DNA of 64,000 nucleotides from Deinococcus aerius (GCF_002897375.1 NZ_BFAG01000009.1:151909-215908), one strand, 5' to 3'; positions 43,326-60,274 are shown, counted from the first letter of the stretch. Numbers and translations are program-made. The notes: generated by a model from the letters alone, not told the origin.

Positions 43326-44713
43326 GGCAGCAGGGCCAGGGGGTCGACCGCCCGCCCGTCCAGCCGGACCTCGAAGTGCAGGTGCGGGCCGGTGCAGATG
43401 CCGGTGCAGCCGACCTCGCCCAGCAGGTCGCCGCGCCGGACAGTCTGCCCGGCGGTCACGGCGGTGCGGCTGAGGTGGCCGTACACCAGCGTGCTGTCCC
43501 CCTGCGCCGTGTAGACGTTCATGCCGTACGCACCATACCCGCTTTCGGTGACCGTGCCGTCCGCCGCCGCGTACACGGGGGTCCCGGCGGGGGCGGCGAG
43601 GTCCACCCCGCCGTGAAAGACCTGCTTGTGGTAGTCGATGTCGGCCTCCCCGAAGCGGCTGGTGACGCGGGCATTCTGCACCGGCCAGGTGAGGCGGGTG
43701 GAAACGTTCACCCCAGCGGGCTGGACGCTGAGGGGCTGGCGGGCCTGCTCGCGTTCGCGGAGGGCGGCCTGGGCGGCCTCGTACTGCGCCTGCCGCTCGT
43801 ACGCCTCGATCAGGCGCTGGCGCCCGGGGCTGTCCCGCCAGGCGAGGTAGGCCTCGTACTTCTCCTGCATGGCGTACCGCTCCTGGAGCCGGGCACGCTC
43901 ACGCTCCTTCTGCTGGGCGAGGTAGCGGTCGTACCGGGCCTGCATCTCGGCCCGCCGCTCGGCCTCCTCCCGTGCCTCGCGGTGCTCGACGAGCCGGGTG
44001 TACAGGCCGTCCGCGCGCACCCCGGGGAGCAGGAGGTAATCGCCCACGCCGAGGGCGGTGGGCAGCACGTCGTTCGCGCAGGCGGTGCGGGCGAGGTCGG
44101 CCCCGTACCCGGCGATGAGCGTTAAGGCGGTCTGCCCGGGCTTGATTCGCACGAGCAGACCGCGCTCGGCGGTCGGGATGTGGAGGGTCTCGCCCGCCTC
44201 CAGGTCGTCCAGGCTGCTCCGGTCGAGGTTGGCGCTCAGGAGCTCGACGAGACTCAGGCCCGCGTCCGCCGCGATACTCGCCAGGGTCTCGCCGGGCCGC
44301 ACGGTGTGGGTGACTATGGAGGCGGGCAGCGCGGGCGGGTGGGCCGGGGCGGGGGCGGGCAGCCGCACGCGCAGGAGGCGGGCCTGTTCCCCGGCGGGGC
44401 GGGGCAGGGCGGCCACCGCCGCCGGGGGCACCCCGTAGCGGGCGGCGACGCTCGCCGGGGGCTGGGGAGTCACGACGAGGATGCTGGGGGGCTCAGCCAC
44501 GTGCGTCAGGTGGACGGTGGGGAGGGCGGTCCGGAGCAGGTCCGCGGGGGTGGGCACACCCAGGAGGTCGGCGACGCCTTCCGGGCTCGCGGGCCGGGCG
44601 GCGGCGAGGGGGGCGAGGGCGGCCAGCGCGAGGGTGAGGGCCAGACGCGGGGAAAGTGGCCGCCAAGGCAGGGGGGCGTGGCCCCGTGGGGGGCGGGGGG
44701 GAAACTCGGGCAC
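43322..44713 (-). CDS. LysM, coiled-coil and M23 peptidase
   Basis: 463 residues from the GTG at 44713, which has GGAGG 4 nt upstream. Signal/anchor helix (about 15-40), LysM domain (HTVRPGETLASIAADAG), a second LysM-like segment (GLLVRIKPGQTALTLIAGYG), a charged coiled coil (HREAREEAERRAEMQARYDRYL and onward, about 75 residues), then M23 with HGGVDLAAPAG and GPHLHFEV. Resembles EnvC/NlpD-type amidase activators but keeps both zinc motifs. Followed by the response regulator. Confidence 0.9.
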   Translation of the reverse strand: MPEFPPRPPRGHAPLPWRPLSPRLALTLALAALAPLAAARPASPEGVADLLGVPTPADLLRTALPTVHLTHVAEPPSILVVTPQPPASVAARYGVPPAAVAALPRPAGEQARLLRVRLPAPAPAHPPALPASIVTHTVRPGETLASIAADAGLSLVELLSANLDRSSLDDLEAGETLHIPTAERGLLVRIKPGQTALTLIAGYGADLARTACANDVLPTALGVGDYLLLPGVRADGLYTRLVEHREAREEAERRAEMQARYDRYLAQQKERERARLQERYAMQEKYEAYLAWRDSPGRQRLIEAYERQAQYEAAQAALREREQARQPLSVQPAGVNVSTRLTWPVQNARVTSRFGEADIDYHKQVFHGGVDLAAPAGTPVYAAADGTVTESGYGAYGMNVYTAQGDSTLVYGHLSRTAVTAGQTVRRGDLLGEVGCTGICTGPHLHFEVRLDGRAVDPLALLP

Positions 44714-44745
44714 TGGACCTCCGGGGGGCACGCGGCCCCCGGGGA

Positions 44746-44795
44746 CGGGGTGTCCGGCGGCTGCCCCGCGTAGGGGCATTCGCCCGGACACCCCG
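44746..44795 (-). other. Two-tier hairpin between rho and the M23 gene
   Basis: Outer stem of 12 perfect pairs (cggggtgtccgg 44746-44757 with ccggacaccccg 44784-44795) enclosing an inner 6-bp hairpin (tgcccc-gcgta-ggggca 44762-44778). It starts 18 nt after the rho stop codon on the minus strand and ends 33 nt before the M23 start. No T-tract. Could be an mRNA processing/stability element or a translation-control structure. Confidence 0.7.
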
Positions 44796-44813
44796 GGGAA
44801 AGGGACGGTGAAC

Positions 44814-46813
<2,000 letters not shown>

Positions 46814-46850
46814 GTTGACTCCTCCTGTCAGAGTAGTGGTTTTCGGGAGG

Positions 46851-46883
46851 GGGCCGGGGCGCCGAGGTGTTCGGCGCGGGCCC
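46851..46883 (-). other. Hairpin in the leader of tal
   Basis: gggcc-ggggcgccgaggtgttcggcg-cgggccc forms a bulged GC stem 38-70 nt upstream of the tal start. A TATGGT hexamer at 46906-46911 (minus strand) would make it part of the mRNA leader. Role unknown. Confidence 0.3.
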
Positions 46884-46942
46884 CTCTCCCACCTGTTGTC
46901 CACTCACCATACGCCCCGGGGACGAATGCGTCACCTGGCGCA

Positions 46943-46971
46943 TTGACCAGGTCATCCTGCGGCCCTACCAT
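46943..46971 (+). promoter_or_regulatory. Promoter of the ileS T-box transcript
   Basis: TTGACC (46943-46948), a 17-bp spacer and TACCAT (46966-46971): the best sigma-70-like pair in the window. Predicted start near 46978, immediately before the T-box leader. Confidence 0.75.
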
Positions 46972-46977
46972 GAGCGA

Positions 46978-47264
46978 CACCCCCACCGGGGGTGAGCAAC
47001 TCAAGGCGACCGAGAGAAGAGTACGCGGGGCAAAGCGCTCACGAGCGAGTCCGGGACGGTGAGAGCCGGACGAGCCGCCCCCCGCCGAAGATCCCCTCCC
47101 GCGCCGGACGAAGAACGGCCTCCCGGCCCAGTAGACCGTCCCGGCTGCCCCCCGACAGCGGGCGCAACGAGGCCACGTTAGCGTGGCGAAGTTGGGTGGT
47201 ACCACGCGCGAGAACAGTCCGGCGCGTCCCAGCATACCGTCTGGGACGCGCTGTCTTTTGTTTT
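46978..47264 (+). promoter_or_regulatory. T-box riboswitch controlling ileS
   Basis: The canonical T-box core gttgggtggtaccacgcg is at 47191-47208. Upstream, a long Stem I begins with the gagagaagagtacg K-turn-like motif (about 47019-47032) and has an apical hairpin (gtccgg...ccggac with ggtgagagcc). The leader ends in a strong terminator: 11-bp stem gcgcgtcccag / ctgggacgcgc (47222-47232/47241-47251), then tgtcttttgtttt. Uncharged tRNA-Ile should stabilise the antiterminator and let transcription reach ileS. A candidate AUC specifier lies at 47091-47093; its identity is unproven. Confidence 0.93.
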
Positions 47265-47286
47265 CCCGATCTCCCTTGGAGGACCT

Positions 47287-50568
<3,282 letters not shown>

Positions 50569-50680
50569 GCGCGGAGAGACCAGGGGACGCGCCTGCGGGT
50601 GCCGTCTCCTTTCTCCAGCCTTACCCGGGAGGTGCCGTCCTCTCAGCGGCGGCCCCCACGCTGGGGCGCAGGAGGACGCC

Positions 50681-50875
50681 ATGCCCTACCGGAGCATCTC
50701 GGACCTGCCGCAGTCGCAGGTAGACCAGTACGACGAGCATCAGAAGGAAGCCTTCCTGAAGGCCTTCAACCATGCGCTGGAGGAATACGGCGGGGACGAG
50801 CACCGCGCCTTCGCCGTGGCCCATGCGGCGGCCAAGAAGGCTGGGGACAAGGAGCGGCGCGAGGGGGACGGGTAA
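50681..50875 (+). CDS. ChaB family protein
   Basis: 64 residues. Entire protein is a ChaB domain: MPYRSISDLP, then the helix QKEAFLKAFNHALEEYGGDEHRAFAVAHAAAKKA. E. coli ChaB is named as a cation-transport regulator but its role is uncertain. AGGAGG lies 5 nt before the ATG. The ~110 bp between ileS and chaB is GC-rich with a weak stem. AATTAATACAA lies 41 nt downstream. Confidence 0.9.
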   Translation: MPYRSISDLPQSQVDQYDEHQKEAFLKAFNHALEEYGGDEHRAFAVAHAAAKKAGDKERREGDG

Positions 50876-50916
50876 TTTGGGCAAAGAGGGAGAGGTGGCA
50901 GCCCTATTCTCCTCTC

Positions 50917-50927
50917 TTGTATTAATT
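50917..50927 (-). repeat. AATTAATACAA word, copy 6 of 6
   Basis: Reads TTGTATTAATT on the plus strand, directly after a hairpin gagagg...cctctc (50890-50916) downstream of chaB. It is the only copy whose AATTAATACAA strand is opposite to the preceding gene. 50928-51000 contains a gtacgtac palindrome and nothing else recognised. Confidence 0.9.
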
Positions 50928-51010
50928 TCTAGCCACTACTCCCTGGCCGTTATCCTCCTTGTTACCACTACAGTACGTACACCAGCGGGGCAGGCCGACT
51001 AGGCTGAGTC

Positions 51011-51781
51011 ATGACCTGGAATCCCGAGCAGTATCACCGCCACCGCGAGGCGCGGAGCGCGCCAGTCCGCAACCTGTTGGCCCTGCTCCCTGACCTCCCC
51101 TACCGGGACATCGTGGACCTGGGGTGCGGGACCGGGGAGCACACGCGGACGCTGGCGGAGCGTTTCCCGGACGCCCGGGTGACGGGCCTGGACAGCAGCG
51201 CCGAGATGCTGGCGAAGGCGAACGCGCGGGGCCTGCCCAACTTGCGGTTCGAGCGGGGGGACATTCTCGACCTGCGGGGGGAGTACGACCTGCTGTTCTC
51301 GAACGCGGCGCTCCAGTGGCTGCCGGATCATCCGGCGCTGCTCGCCCGGCTCTGGGGGCATCTGCGGCCCGGCGGGGTGATCGCGGTGCAGGTCCCCGCC
51401 AACCACGATCACGACAGCCACCGTTTGCTGACCGAGACGGCGCGGGAGTTCGCGACGGAGCTCGGCGGGTTCACCCGTTTCGGCACGGCGCAGGGGGCCT
51501 CGCCGGTCATGACCCCCGCCGCCTACGCCGAGAGGCTGGACGAGTTGGGCGGGGTGGACATCGTGGCGATGAGCAGGGTGTACCCGGTGGTGTTGCCCGG
51601 CGCGGAGGGGGTGGTGGACTGGACGCGGGGCACGGCGCTCGTACCGTACCTCTCGCGGCTGAGCGCGGCGGACGGGGAGCGGTTCGTCGCCGCGTACCTG
51701 GGGAGGCTGCGGGAACGCTGGCCGGGGGAGCGGGTGTTCTACGCCTTCACGCGGGTATTGTTCCTCGCCCGCAAGGAGTGA
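51011..51781 (+). CDS. tam: SAM-dependent methyltransferase, trans-aconitate 2-methyltransferase-like
   Basis: 256 residues. Begins WNPEQYHRHREARSAPVRNLLALLP as in Tam; motif I VDLGCGTGEHTRTL, D in VTGLDSSAEML, FSNAALQWLPDHPALLARLWGHLRPGGVIAVQVPANHD is strongly Tam-like. Would methylate trans-aconitate, a spontaneous TCA by-product that inhibits aconitase. TAGGCT ends 5 nt before the ATG. Convergent with the DegV gene, 4 bp apart. Confidence 0.85.
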   Translation: MTWNPEQYHRHREARSAPVRNLLALLPDLPYRDIVDLGCGTGEHTRTLAERFPDARVTGLDSSAEMLAKANARGLPNLRFERGDILDLRGEYDLLFSNAALQWLPDHPALLARLWGHLRPGGVIAVQVPANHDHDSHRLLTETAREFATELGGFTRFGTAQGASPVMTPAAYAERLDELGGVDIVAMSRVYPVVLPGAEGVVDWTRGTALVPYLSRLSAADGERFVAAYLGRLRERWPGERVFYAFTRVLFLARKE

Positions 51782-51785
51782 ACGT

Positions 51786-52631
51786 TCAGGCCAGCAGGGG
51801 CCGGGCCATCAGGCCGTAGGTGCCGGGGCCGACGTGGGCGCCGATCACCGGGCCCATGAGCTGCATCCGGCCCCGGGCGACGTTGAGGCGGCTGGCGTCC
51901 ATCGCGGCCTTGAGTTCGGCGATGCGGGCGGGGTCGCGCCCCGCGTGCCCGACCGTGACGGCGACGGGCTCGCGGCCAAAGCGTTCCTCGAGCTGGGCGA
52001 GGATGTCGCGCGTGGCGTGGGAGGCCCGCACCCGCCGCACCGGCTGGAGGCGCCCCTCGTCGAAGCGCAGGACGGGCCTCACCCCCAGCATGTTGCCGAT
52101 GAGGGCCTGGGTGCGCGAGAGGCGCCCGCCCCGCCGCAGGTACTCCAGGGTGGGGACGGTGAACTCGGCGAGGAGGCTCTTCTGGACGCCCTGAATGGCC
52201 CCCAGCGCGGCGGCCATGTCGCCGCCCGCACGAATTGCCTCACACGCGGCAATGGCCGCCTCGGCGAGCGGCAGGGAGGCCAGGCCGCTGTCCACGATCT
52301 GAATCCGGCTCCCCGCATTCAGGGCCTGGGCCGCCAACCGGGCGTGCTCGGCCGTGGCCGAGAGCTGCCCGCTGAGGTGGAGGCTGATCACGCCCTCGTG
52401 GGTGGCGAGGAGGTCGCGGTAGGTCGCCTCGAAGGCCGTCTGGGTGGCGGGCTGGGTGCTCACCTCGCCGCCCTCCCGCTGGTGGTCGTACACGGCGTCG
52501 GGGTCGATGTCGTGCCAGTCCAGGAAGGAGCGGCCCCGCAGCAGCACGTGCAGCGGCACGACGCGCAGGCCGAGGTCGCGCGCCACATCGGGGTGAAGGT
52601 CGCAGGTGGAGTCGGTCACGATGGCGAGCAT
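51786..52631 (-). CDS. DegV family fatty-acid-binding protein
   Basis: 281 residues. [26 protein letters not shown] is the canonical DegV start; [39 protein letters not shown] binds the acyl carboxylate; [30 protein letters not shown] is the family block. Better match to FakB than the copy at 12947, where the N-terminal TDST is TDGG. Start: TAAGGT ends 8 nt upstream of the ATG. Confidence 0.92.
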   Translation of the reverse strand: MLAIVTDSTCDLHPDVARDLGLRVVPLHVLLRGRSFLDWHDIDPDAVYDHQREGGEVSTQPATQTAFEATYRDLLATHEGVISLHLSGQLSATAEHARLAAQALNAGSRIQIVDSGLASLPLAEAAIAACEAIRAGGDMAAALGAIQGVQKSLLAEFTVPTLEYLRRGGRLSRTQALIGNMLGVRPVLRFDEGRLQPVRRVRASHATRDILAQLEERFGREPVAVTVGHAGRDPARIAELKAAMDASRLNVARGRMQLMGPVIGAHVGPGTYGLMARPLLA

Positions 52632-52764
52632 GTGGGGCTACCTTAGATAGCGGGGGCGCACACGATTCTGACAGGGGACGGGTAACCTCTGCCCCGGATC
52701 AGCCGCGGAACGCTCCTGTGAGCGCCGCGCGGAGGGGAGGCCCGTGGTCCTATACTCGGCAGTT

Positions 52765-53910
52765 ATGGCGCCCATTCCAGAAAAGATTGCCGTGCTGTGC
52801 CACGTGGGGGCGGGGGGCTCCGGGGTGGTCGCCACCGAGCTGGGGCTCAAGGTGGCCCAGGCCGGGCACGAGGTCCACTTCGTCGGCCCGGCGATGCCGT
52901 TCCGGCTGTCGGGGCACCAGGGGGTGAGGGGGCCTTTTTACCACCAGGTGAGCGGCTTCGCCTACGCGCTGTTCGACCAGCCGTACCCGGAACTCGCCGC
53001 CGCGAACACCCTGACGGAGGTGATTCTGGAGCAGGGCGTGAGCCTCACGCACGCGCACTACGCGATTCCGCACGCGACGGCGGCGATCCACGCGCGGGCG
53101 ATCACGGGGCGCAGCCGGGTCATCACCACCCTGCACGGCACCGACGTGACGCTCGTGGGGGCCGAGCCCGCCTTCCGGCACACGACGCGGCACGCCATCG
53201 AGCGCAGTGACCACGTGACGGCGGTGTCGCACTTTCTGGCGCGGCAGACCCGCGAGGTGTTCGACGTGGACCGCGAGATCGAGGTGATTCACAATTTCGT
53301 GGACTCGGGGCGTTTTACGCGCGTGACCGACCCTGCCGTGCGCGCCCGCTTCGCGCACCCGGACGAGGCTTTGATCGTGCATGTCTCCAACTTCCGGCCC
53401 ATCAAGCGGGTCGAGGACGTGGTGCAGGTCTTCGCGCGGGTGGCGAGCGAGATTCCCGCGCGGCTGCTGATGGTGGGCGACGGCCCCGAGCGGCCCCGAG
53501 CGGTGGAACTCGCCGGGCAGCTCGGCGTGACCGGGCGCACGCACTTCCTGGGCTCGTTCCCGGACGTGCAGACGGTGCTGGGGATCAGCGACCTGTTCCT
53601 GCTGCCGTCGTCGCAGGAGAGCTTCGGCCTGGCCGCGCTGGAGGCGATGAGCTGCGAGGTTCCCGTCGTCGCCTCGGGCGCGGGCGGCATCCCCGAGGTC
53701 GTGGAGGACGGGGTGACGGGCTTTCTCGTCCCGGTGGGCGACGTGGACGCGATGGCCGACGCGGCGCTGCGGATTCTGCGCGACCGCGACCTGTATCTGG
53801 CGATGGGCGCGGCGGCGCGGCGGGCGGCGCTGACCCGCTTCCACCCGGACCAGATCGTGCCGAGGTATCTGGCGGCATACGCGCGGACGGTGGCGGGGCA
53901 GGTGGTCTGA
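52765..53910 (+). CDS. bshA: N-acetyl-alpha-D-glucosaminyl L-malate synthase (bacillithiol)
   Basis: 381 residues, GT-B glycosyltransferase that joins GlcNAc to L-malate, the first step of bacillithiol synthesis. Diagnostic BshA features: [90 protein letters not shown] and [30 protein letters not shown] ends 8 nt before the ATG. bshB and bshC are not in the window. Confidence 0.95.
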   Translation: MAPIPEKIAVLCHVGAGGSGVVATELGLKVAQAGHEVHFVGPAMPFRLSGHQGVRGPFYHQVSGFAYALFDQPYPELAAANTLTEVILEQGVSLTHAHYAIPHATAAIHARAITGRSRVITTLHGTDVTLVGAEPAFRHTTRHAIERSDHVTAVSHFLARQTREVFDVDREIEVIHNFVDSGRFTRVTDPAVRARFAHPDEALIVHVSNFRPIKRVEDVVQVFARVASEIPARLLMVGDGPERPRAVELAGQLGVTGRTHFLGSFPDVQTVLGISDLFLLPSSQESFGLAALEAMSCEVPVVASGAGGIPEVVEDGVTGFLVPVGDVDAMADAALRILRDRDLYLAMGAAARRAALTRFHPDQIVPRYLAAYARTVAGQVV

Positions 53911-53913
53911 GGG

Positions 53914-54531
53914 TCAAGCCCCGGCGGTGGGGAGGTGCGAGGCGTCCGCCAGGCGCACGGCCCGCCAGCGTTCGCCGTCCCATTCCAGCTCGGAGACGGC
54001 GGTATTCGCGTGGGCGAACCGGCTCCCGGCCCAGGCCTCCCGGTGATCCACCCCCAGCAGGGCGGCGAGCAGCGCCGTGAGGGCCGCGCCGTGCGAGACG
54101 ATCACGGCGGGCTCCGGGTGGGCGGGGAGCGCGGCGCGGAAGCGGGCGGCCACGTCGGCCAGGCTCTCCCCCCCCGGAAAGCCCAACCCGCCCGCCGGAT
54201 GCAGCAACTCGTGGCTGAAGGTTCGCAGATCGCTGTAGGGGCGCCCTACCCAGTCGCCGGGGTCGATCTCCCGCACGCCGTCCAGGAGGGTCAGGGGCAC
54301 ACCGAGGGCGGCGGCGATGGCTTCCCCGGTCTGGCGGGCGCGCAGATAGGGGCTGGCATACACCCGGGGCCGGGGGAGATTGAGGGCGGCGAGGTGGGAG
54401 GCGACCGCGCGGGCCTGGGCCTCCCCCACCGCGTCGAGGGGATCGTCGGCGCTTGACGGCCCGCGGAGGATTTGCGAGACGTTGCTCGCGGTCTGGCCGT
54501 GGCGAACGAGGAACAGGCGGGCGGGGAACAT
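53914..54531 (-). CDS. Histidine phosphatase (phosphoglycerate-mutase-like)
   Basis: 205 residues. [12 protein letters not shown] (phospho-His), [30 protein letters not shown] and [14 protein letters not shown] (second His). Most like CobC/GpmB-type broad phosphatases rather than a true mutase; substrate unknown. TAGCCT ends 6 nt before the ATG. Converges with bshA, 3 bp apart. Confidence 0.9.
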   Translation of the reverse strand: MFPARLFLVRHGQTASNVSQILRGPSSADDPLDAVGEAQARAVASHLAALNLPRPRVYASPYLRARQTGEAIAAALGVPLTLLDGVREIDPGDWVGRPYSDLRTFSHELLHPAGGLGFPGGESLADVAARFRAALPAHPEPAVIVSHGAALTALLAALLGVDHREAWAGSRFAHANTAVSELEWDGERWRAVRLADASHLPTAGA

Positions 54532-54595
54532 GGGCCGAGGCTAGCGCGGTGAGCCTTCTTCCGGTGGCCCGCCGCGCTCTCCCCTATCCTGGGGT

Positions 54596-56446
<1,851 letters not shown>

Positions 56447-56567
56447 GGGGCAAGGGGGAGCGGATGGCTCTTGCTCCCGGCCCTGCCCCTGCGTTAGAGA
56501 GGGCAGGCTGCGGCGGCCACCCCCCACCCAGCCTCCCCCGCAAGGGGGGAGGAGCGAAAAAAGCTAA

Positions 56568-56810
56568 AGCCCTCGCTTCCTAAAACCGTCTATGGTGGAC
56601 GGCCCACTCCCACCCCTTGACTTGCTCTCGCACCGCCTTCACCACGTCGGCTCGCGCAGCGAGACGGTGGGCGAGCGGCTCAGGATGCAGCAAGATCAAA
56701 CCTTCCGGGTAGAAGAGGACGGCTACAGGCGGAGTGGGCGGGTCCCTTGCCGAGCGCAGCGGAAAGCTCCCCCTGCCCCCTCTGGGGATAGGGGGCTGGG
56801 GGGTGGGGGC
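56568..56810 (-). repeat. Dispersed intergenic repeat, copy C
   Basis: Minus-strand copy of the repeat at 5820-6056 and 15700-16012. Identical to copy B over ggccgtcctcttctacccgg (allowing one change) and aggtttgatcttgctgca, and ends ccgtc-caccata-gacgg then tttt. It fills half of the 470-bp gap 56447-56919; the rest (56447-56567 and 56811-56919) shows C/G tracts and no supported gene. Confidence 0.85.
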
Positions 56811-56919
56811 AAACCGGCCAATCCAAACCCAAAGCCCTGTCCAACTCATACCGCCGCGGCCCAAAATGCGCCACCCCCTCGTTAGCGGAGGGGGCGGTTC
56901 CTGGTGAAGGCGCAGCCGA

Positions 56920-57090
56920 TCATGCGGGGCGAACGCGCGGGCGCAGGTGGAGGGCGCTGAGCAGGGCTTCCAGGGGGCGCGCGGCGGGCCGCTCGGGTCG
57001 GGCGCGGCGGGCCTCACGGTCGCGGTGGGCCTCGGCGCGCAGGGCTTGGGCGCGGTCGCGGCTGAGGTCGAGCTGCATCTGGTGATTCAT
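56920..57090 (-). CDS. Small basic protein, hypothetical
   Basis: 56 residues from the ATG at 57090 (weak AAGGAAAG 5-7 nt upstream). Highly charged helix ([33 protein letters not shown]) and then [17 protein letters not shown]. Codon use fits the genome and the frame has no competing gene on the other strand, but there is no family evidence. Could be a non-functional frame. Confidence 0.4.
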   Translation of the reverse strand: MNHQMQLDLSRDRAQALRAEAHRDREARRARPERPAARPLEALLSALHLRPRVRPA

Positions 57091-57240
57091 CGTCTCTTTC
57101 CTTTCCGCCGCTCGGCACTCCTGCTTCCCGGCTGCCCCCATGGTGCGCCCCGGGACCCCGCGCGGGCATCGGTGGGGTGGCGCAGCGGGCGTGCGCCGAA
57201 TGGCGGAGGGCGTCGCGCGCACCCGGCCTAGAGTGGGGGA

Positions 57241-57921
57241 ATGCGCCGCCTCCCGCATCTGCTCGCGCGTCACTGGACCCAGCTTGCCCTGCTGCTGCTG
57301 GGCATCCTCCTGCCGCTGCTGCTGCTGGCCGACCTCACGGAGGACGTATTCCGGGAGGGGGGCTACCCGTGGGACCAGAGCGTCCTGGCGTGGTACGCCG
57401 CGCACCGGACGCCGGGGCTGACGCGCCTGGCGCGGGGACTCGCGCTGCTGGGGGGCGTGCCGCTGCTGCCGCTCATCACCGCCGCCATCGCGCTGGGGCT
57501 CGCGCGGGTGGGGGCGCGGGCCCACGCCTGGTTCCTGGCCGCCGCCGTGGGCGGGGCGACCCTGCTGAACGTGCTGGCGAAGGTCATCTTCCAGCGGCCC
57601 CGCCCGGACGAACTCGGGGCCGTGCTGAGCGAGCCGGGCTACTCCTTTCCCAGCGGGCACGCGATGAGCAACATGGCCTTTGGCTTCGCCCTCGCGCTGG
57701 TGTTCTGGCGCTCGCGGGCGGGATGGCCCGCCGCGGTGCTGGGGGTGGGGTGGGCGCTCGCGGTGGGGCTGAGCCGCAACTACCTAGGGGTGCATTACCC
57801 CAGCGACGTGCTGGCGGGCTTCGCGGCGTCGGCAGTCTGGGTGACCGGGCTGTACCTGATCCTGGGGCAGCGCTGGCCCCGGCTGCGGCGCTCGCCCCGG
57901 GGCGAGCGGGACACGCGCTGA
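57241..57921 (+). CDS. PAP2-type membrane phosphatase
   Basis: 226 residues with about five transmembrane helices. All three PAP2 motifs: KVIFQRPRP (KX6RP), [11 protein letters not shown] (PSGH) and [16 protein letters not shown] (SRX5HX3D). Dephosphorylates undecaprenyl-PP, PgpB-type phosphatidylglycerol phosphate or phosphatidic acid at the outer face of the inner membrane. TAGAGT ends 6 nt before the ATG. Confidence 0.93.
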   Translation: MRRLPHLLARHWTQLALLLLGILLPLLLLADLTEDVFREGGYPWDQSVLAWYAAHRTPGLTRLARGLALLGGVPLLPLITAAIALGLARVGARAHAWFLAAAVGGATLLNVLAKVIFQRPRPDELGAVLSEPGYSFPSGHAMSNMAFGFALALVFWRSRAGWPAAVLGVGWALAVGLSRNYLGVHYPSDVLAGFAASAVWVTGLYLILGQRWPRLRRSPRGERDTR

Positions 57922-58036
57922 GGCCGCGCCGCCCTGCTCGGGTGAGCCTGCCGCACCTGGCCGCCATGAAGGTGTCCCGGGGCTTGCCCGGAAGTCCCTC
58001 CGAATGCGGGGGCGGACGCGCTAGAATCAGTCTTCC

Positions 58037-59299
58037 ATGACTCCTGCCTCTCCCCGGCAAGCCGCCCTGCTCGCCCTCCTGCTCCCGCTGCTGGCCGCCA
58101 GCCTGCCGGGTGAGGCGCTGGCCCAGAGCGCGGCAAAGGCGTCCACCCCCCAGTTCAGCGGCCCCATCGTGATCAGCCGCGGGGGAACCTACCGGGGCAA
58201 CTGGCAGAGCCTCAACCCCGATCAGGCGGCGGTCCTGATCAAGACCTCGGAGCCCGTGATCATCGAGGACTCGGTGGTCCAGGGCAAGGGCACGCTCATC
58301 AAGAGCGTCTTTCAGGGGGCGCGGGTCACCATCCGGCGCACCCGGGGGATCGCGCTCAACCCGGGCCGCCCGCTCTCCGAGTACCGCTACCCCGGCCGCT
58401 TCCTGCACCTGGAGGAGTTCCGCAGCGCGGTCGTCGAGAACAACGAGCTGGTGGGCACCTCGGGGATGTACTTCCGCGACTACAAGGGCACGGCCGAGCG
58501 CGGCGAAACGATCAAGATCCGCCGCAACCGGGCGAAAAACATCGACGGGCGCTACAGCACCGGGCCGAACACCTTTTCCCTCGACCGCGCGCGGCTGGTG
58601 CAGTTCGTGCAGTTCAACGGGGTGCAGCGGCTGGCCGGGGCAGAGATTGCCTGGAACGAGGTGATCAACGAGCCGGGCAAGAGCCGCCCGGAGGAGGTGA
58701 TCTCCATGTTCCTGTCCAGCGGGGTGCCCAACTCGTCCATCTTGATCCACAACAACTACATCCAGGGCGCCTACCCCGCCCGGCCCACCGACGGGCACTA
58801 CAGCGGCGGCGGCATGAACCTGGCGGACGGCGGCACGAAGAACCTGCGCGATGCCAACGCCTATATCAAGGCCTACCGCAACGTGATCATCAACACGGGC
58901 AACCAGGGCATCGCCATCTCGGCGGGGCACGACATCCAGGCGTACGAGAACCGCATCCTGTCCAGCGGCTACCTGCCGGACGGGCGGCCCATCGGCACCC
59001 AGGGGGTGGGGCTGTACGTCTGGGACCTGAACGGGAACCGCAAGTACGGCACCTTCTACAACAACTCGGCGCGCGACAACCTGGTGCGCTGGGAGACCCC
59101 GCTGCGCGGGAAGAACAGCACCAACAACTGGTGGTTCCCCGACTGTCCGGCGGTCTGGAAGAGAAACGGCGTGACGGTCAAGGGCTGCACCGGCAACCGC
59201 ACGCTGCCGGGCCGCGTGACCCAGAGCGTGGAGCGCCAGGAGTACGCGAGCTGGCTGGCGCGGGTGAAGGCGGCGGGGCTCCGGCTGGGGCTGGACTAG
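58037..59299 (+). CDS. Secreted right-handed beta-helix protein
   Basis: 420 residues, signal peptide ending ALAQS. Repeating short strands with Asn/Val ladders (VIIEDSVVQGKGTLIKSVF, AVVENNELVGTSGMYFRDY, SSILIHNNYIQG, AYRNVIINTGNQGIAISAGHDIQAYENRIL) form a parallel beta-helix as in pectate-lyase-like or DUF-type surface proteins. The C-terminal region has a possible disulfide pair (FPDCPAVW, VKGCTGN). No clear catalytic residues. TAGAAT ends 9 nt before the ATG. Likely extracellular polysaccharide or surface function. Confidence 0.8.
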   Translation: MTPASPRQAALLALLLPLLAASLPGEALAQSAAKASTPQFSGPIVISRGGTYRGNWQSLNPDQAAVLIKTSEPVIIEDSVVQGKGTLIKSVFQGARVTIRRTRGIALNPGRPLSEYRYPGRFLHLEEFRSAVVENNELVGTSGMYFRDYKGTAERGETIKIRRNRAKNIDGRYSTGPNTFSLDRARLVQFVQFNGVQRLAGAEIAWNEVINEPGKSRPEEVISMFLSSGVPNSSILIHNNYIQGAYPARPTDGHYSGGGMNLADGGTKNLRDANAYIKAYRNVIINTGNQGIAISAGHDIQAYENRILSSGYLPDGRPIGTQGVGLYVWDLNGNRKYGTFYNNSARDNLVRWETPLRGKNSTNNWWFPDCPAVWKRNGVTVKGCTGNRTLPGRVTQSVERQEYASWLARVKAAGLRLGLD

Positions 59300-59312
59300 T
59301 CAGCCCCACTCC

Positions 59313-60274
59313 TCAACGTCGGCTGGGCGCGGCCTGGGGGGTCAGCAGTTCGTTCTCGCGGACGAAGGCGAGGAGAAAGCGGGCCATCACGTTCATCTGC
59401 GAGCGGTGTTCGCGCAGGGCGCGCAGCTTGCCGTCCTCCTGCGCCTCGGTGAGGTCCAGGCGCTGCCAGGCGAGGTGGCGGCCGCGCGGGGGGATCAGCA
59501 GCGGGAGCCCCTCGTGCAGCCCCTTGGGGAGCGGGTATTCCAGGCCGCCGTGGACGATCCAGAAGCGCAGGCGGCCCGCCTGTCCCCGCGCGGCGAGCAG
59601 CCGGGCGATGAAGTCGCTCGTCGCCCGGTGGTCGGGGTGCGCGTCCCGCACGCTGGGGGCGAGGACCAGGTCGGGCTTCACCCGGTCGAGGACCCGCCCC
59701 AGGTCGCGCTCCAGGTCGCGGCCCGTGTAGGGGGCGCCCGGCGAGAGGGCCTGGGCGTAGGGCACCCGGGTGGAACGGGTGTAGCGCGAGGTGTACGGGC
59801 GGCCATAGTTCTCGCGCAGGAGGTGGAGCAGGCCCCGGTCGGGGTAGCCCAGGAAGATCAGGTGACCCGGCGGGACGCGCAGCGCCGCCATCGCCCTCCG
59901 GGCCTCCCCCATCCGCCGCTCGCCGAGCCCGGCGAGGGGGGCACCGGTGGGCCGGGGCGCATGTTCCAGCAGGAGGGCGTCGAGTTCGAAGCCGTCGCCG
60001 CTCGTCAGCCAGACCACCCAGACCTGGGCGCCCGCCGCGAGCGCCTGCTGGATGCTGCCCGCGCAGCACAGCGTCTCGTCGTCGGGGTGGGGCGAGACGA
60101 CCAGGAGGCGCTGCCCGGCGCGGTAGGGGGAGGCGGCGGGGAGGGCGGCCACCTCGGCCACGGCGTGCGGGTAGAAGAGGCGCAGGGCGCTGGTCGCGTT
60201 GATGGCGTAAGCGGCGACGAGCAGCAGGGCGGCCGTCAGGATCGCGGCGCGCTGGCGGCGGAACACTCCGGCAA

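Noticed and set aside
54532..54595. RDRM radiation-response palindrome before uvrC
   Set aside because: No TTATGTCAT-type sequence in this gap or elsewhere in the window.
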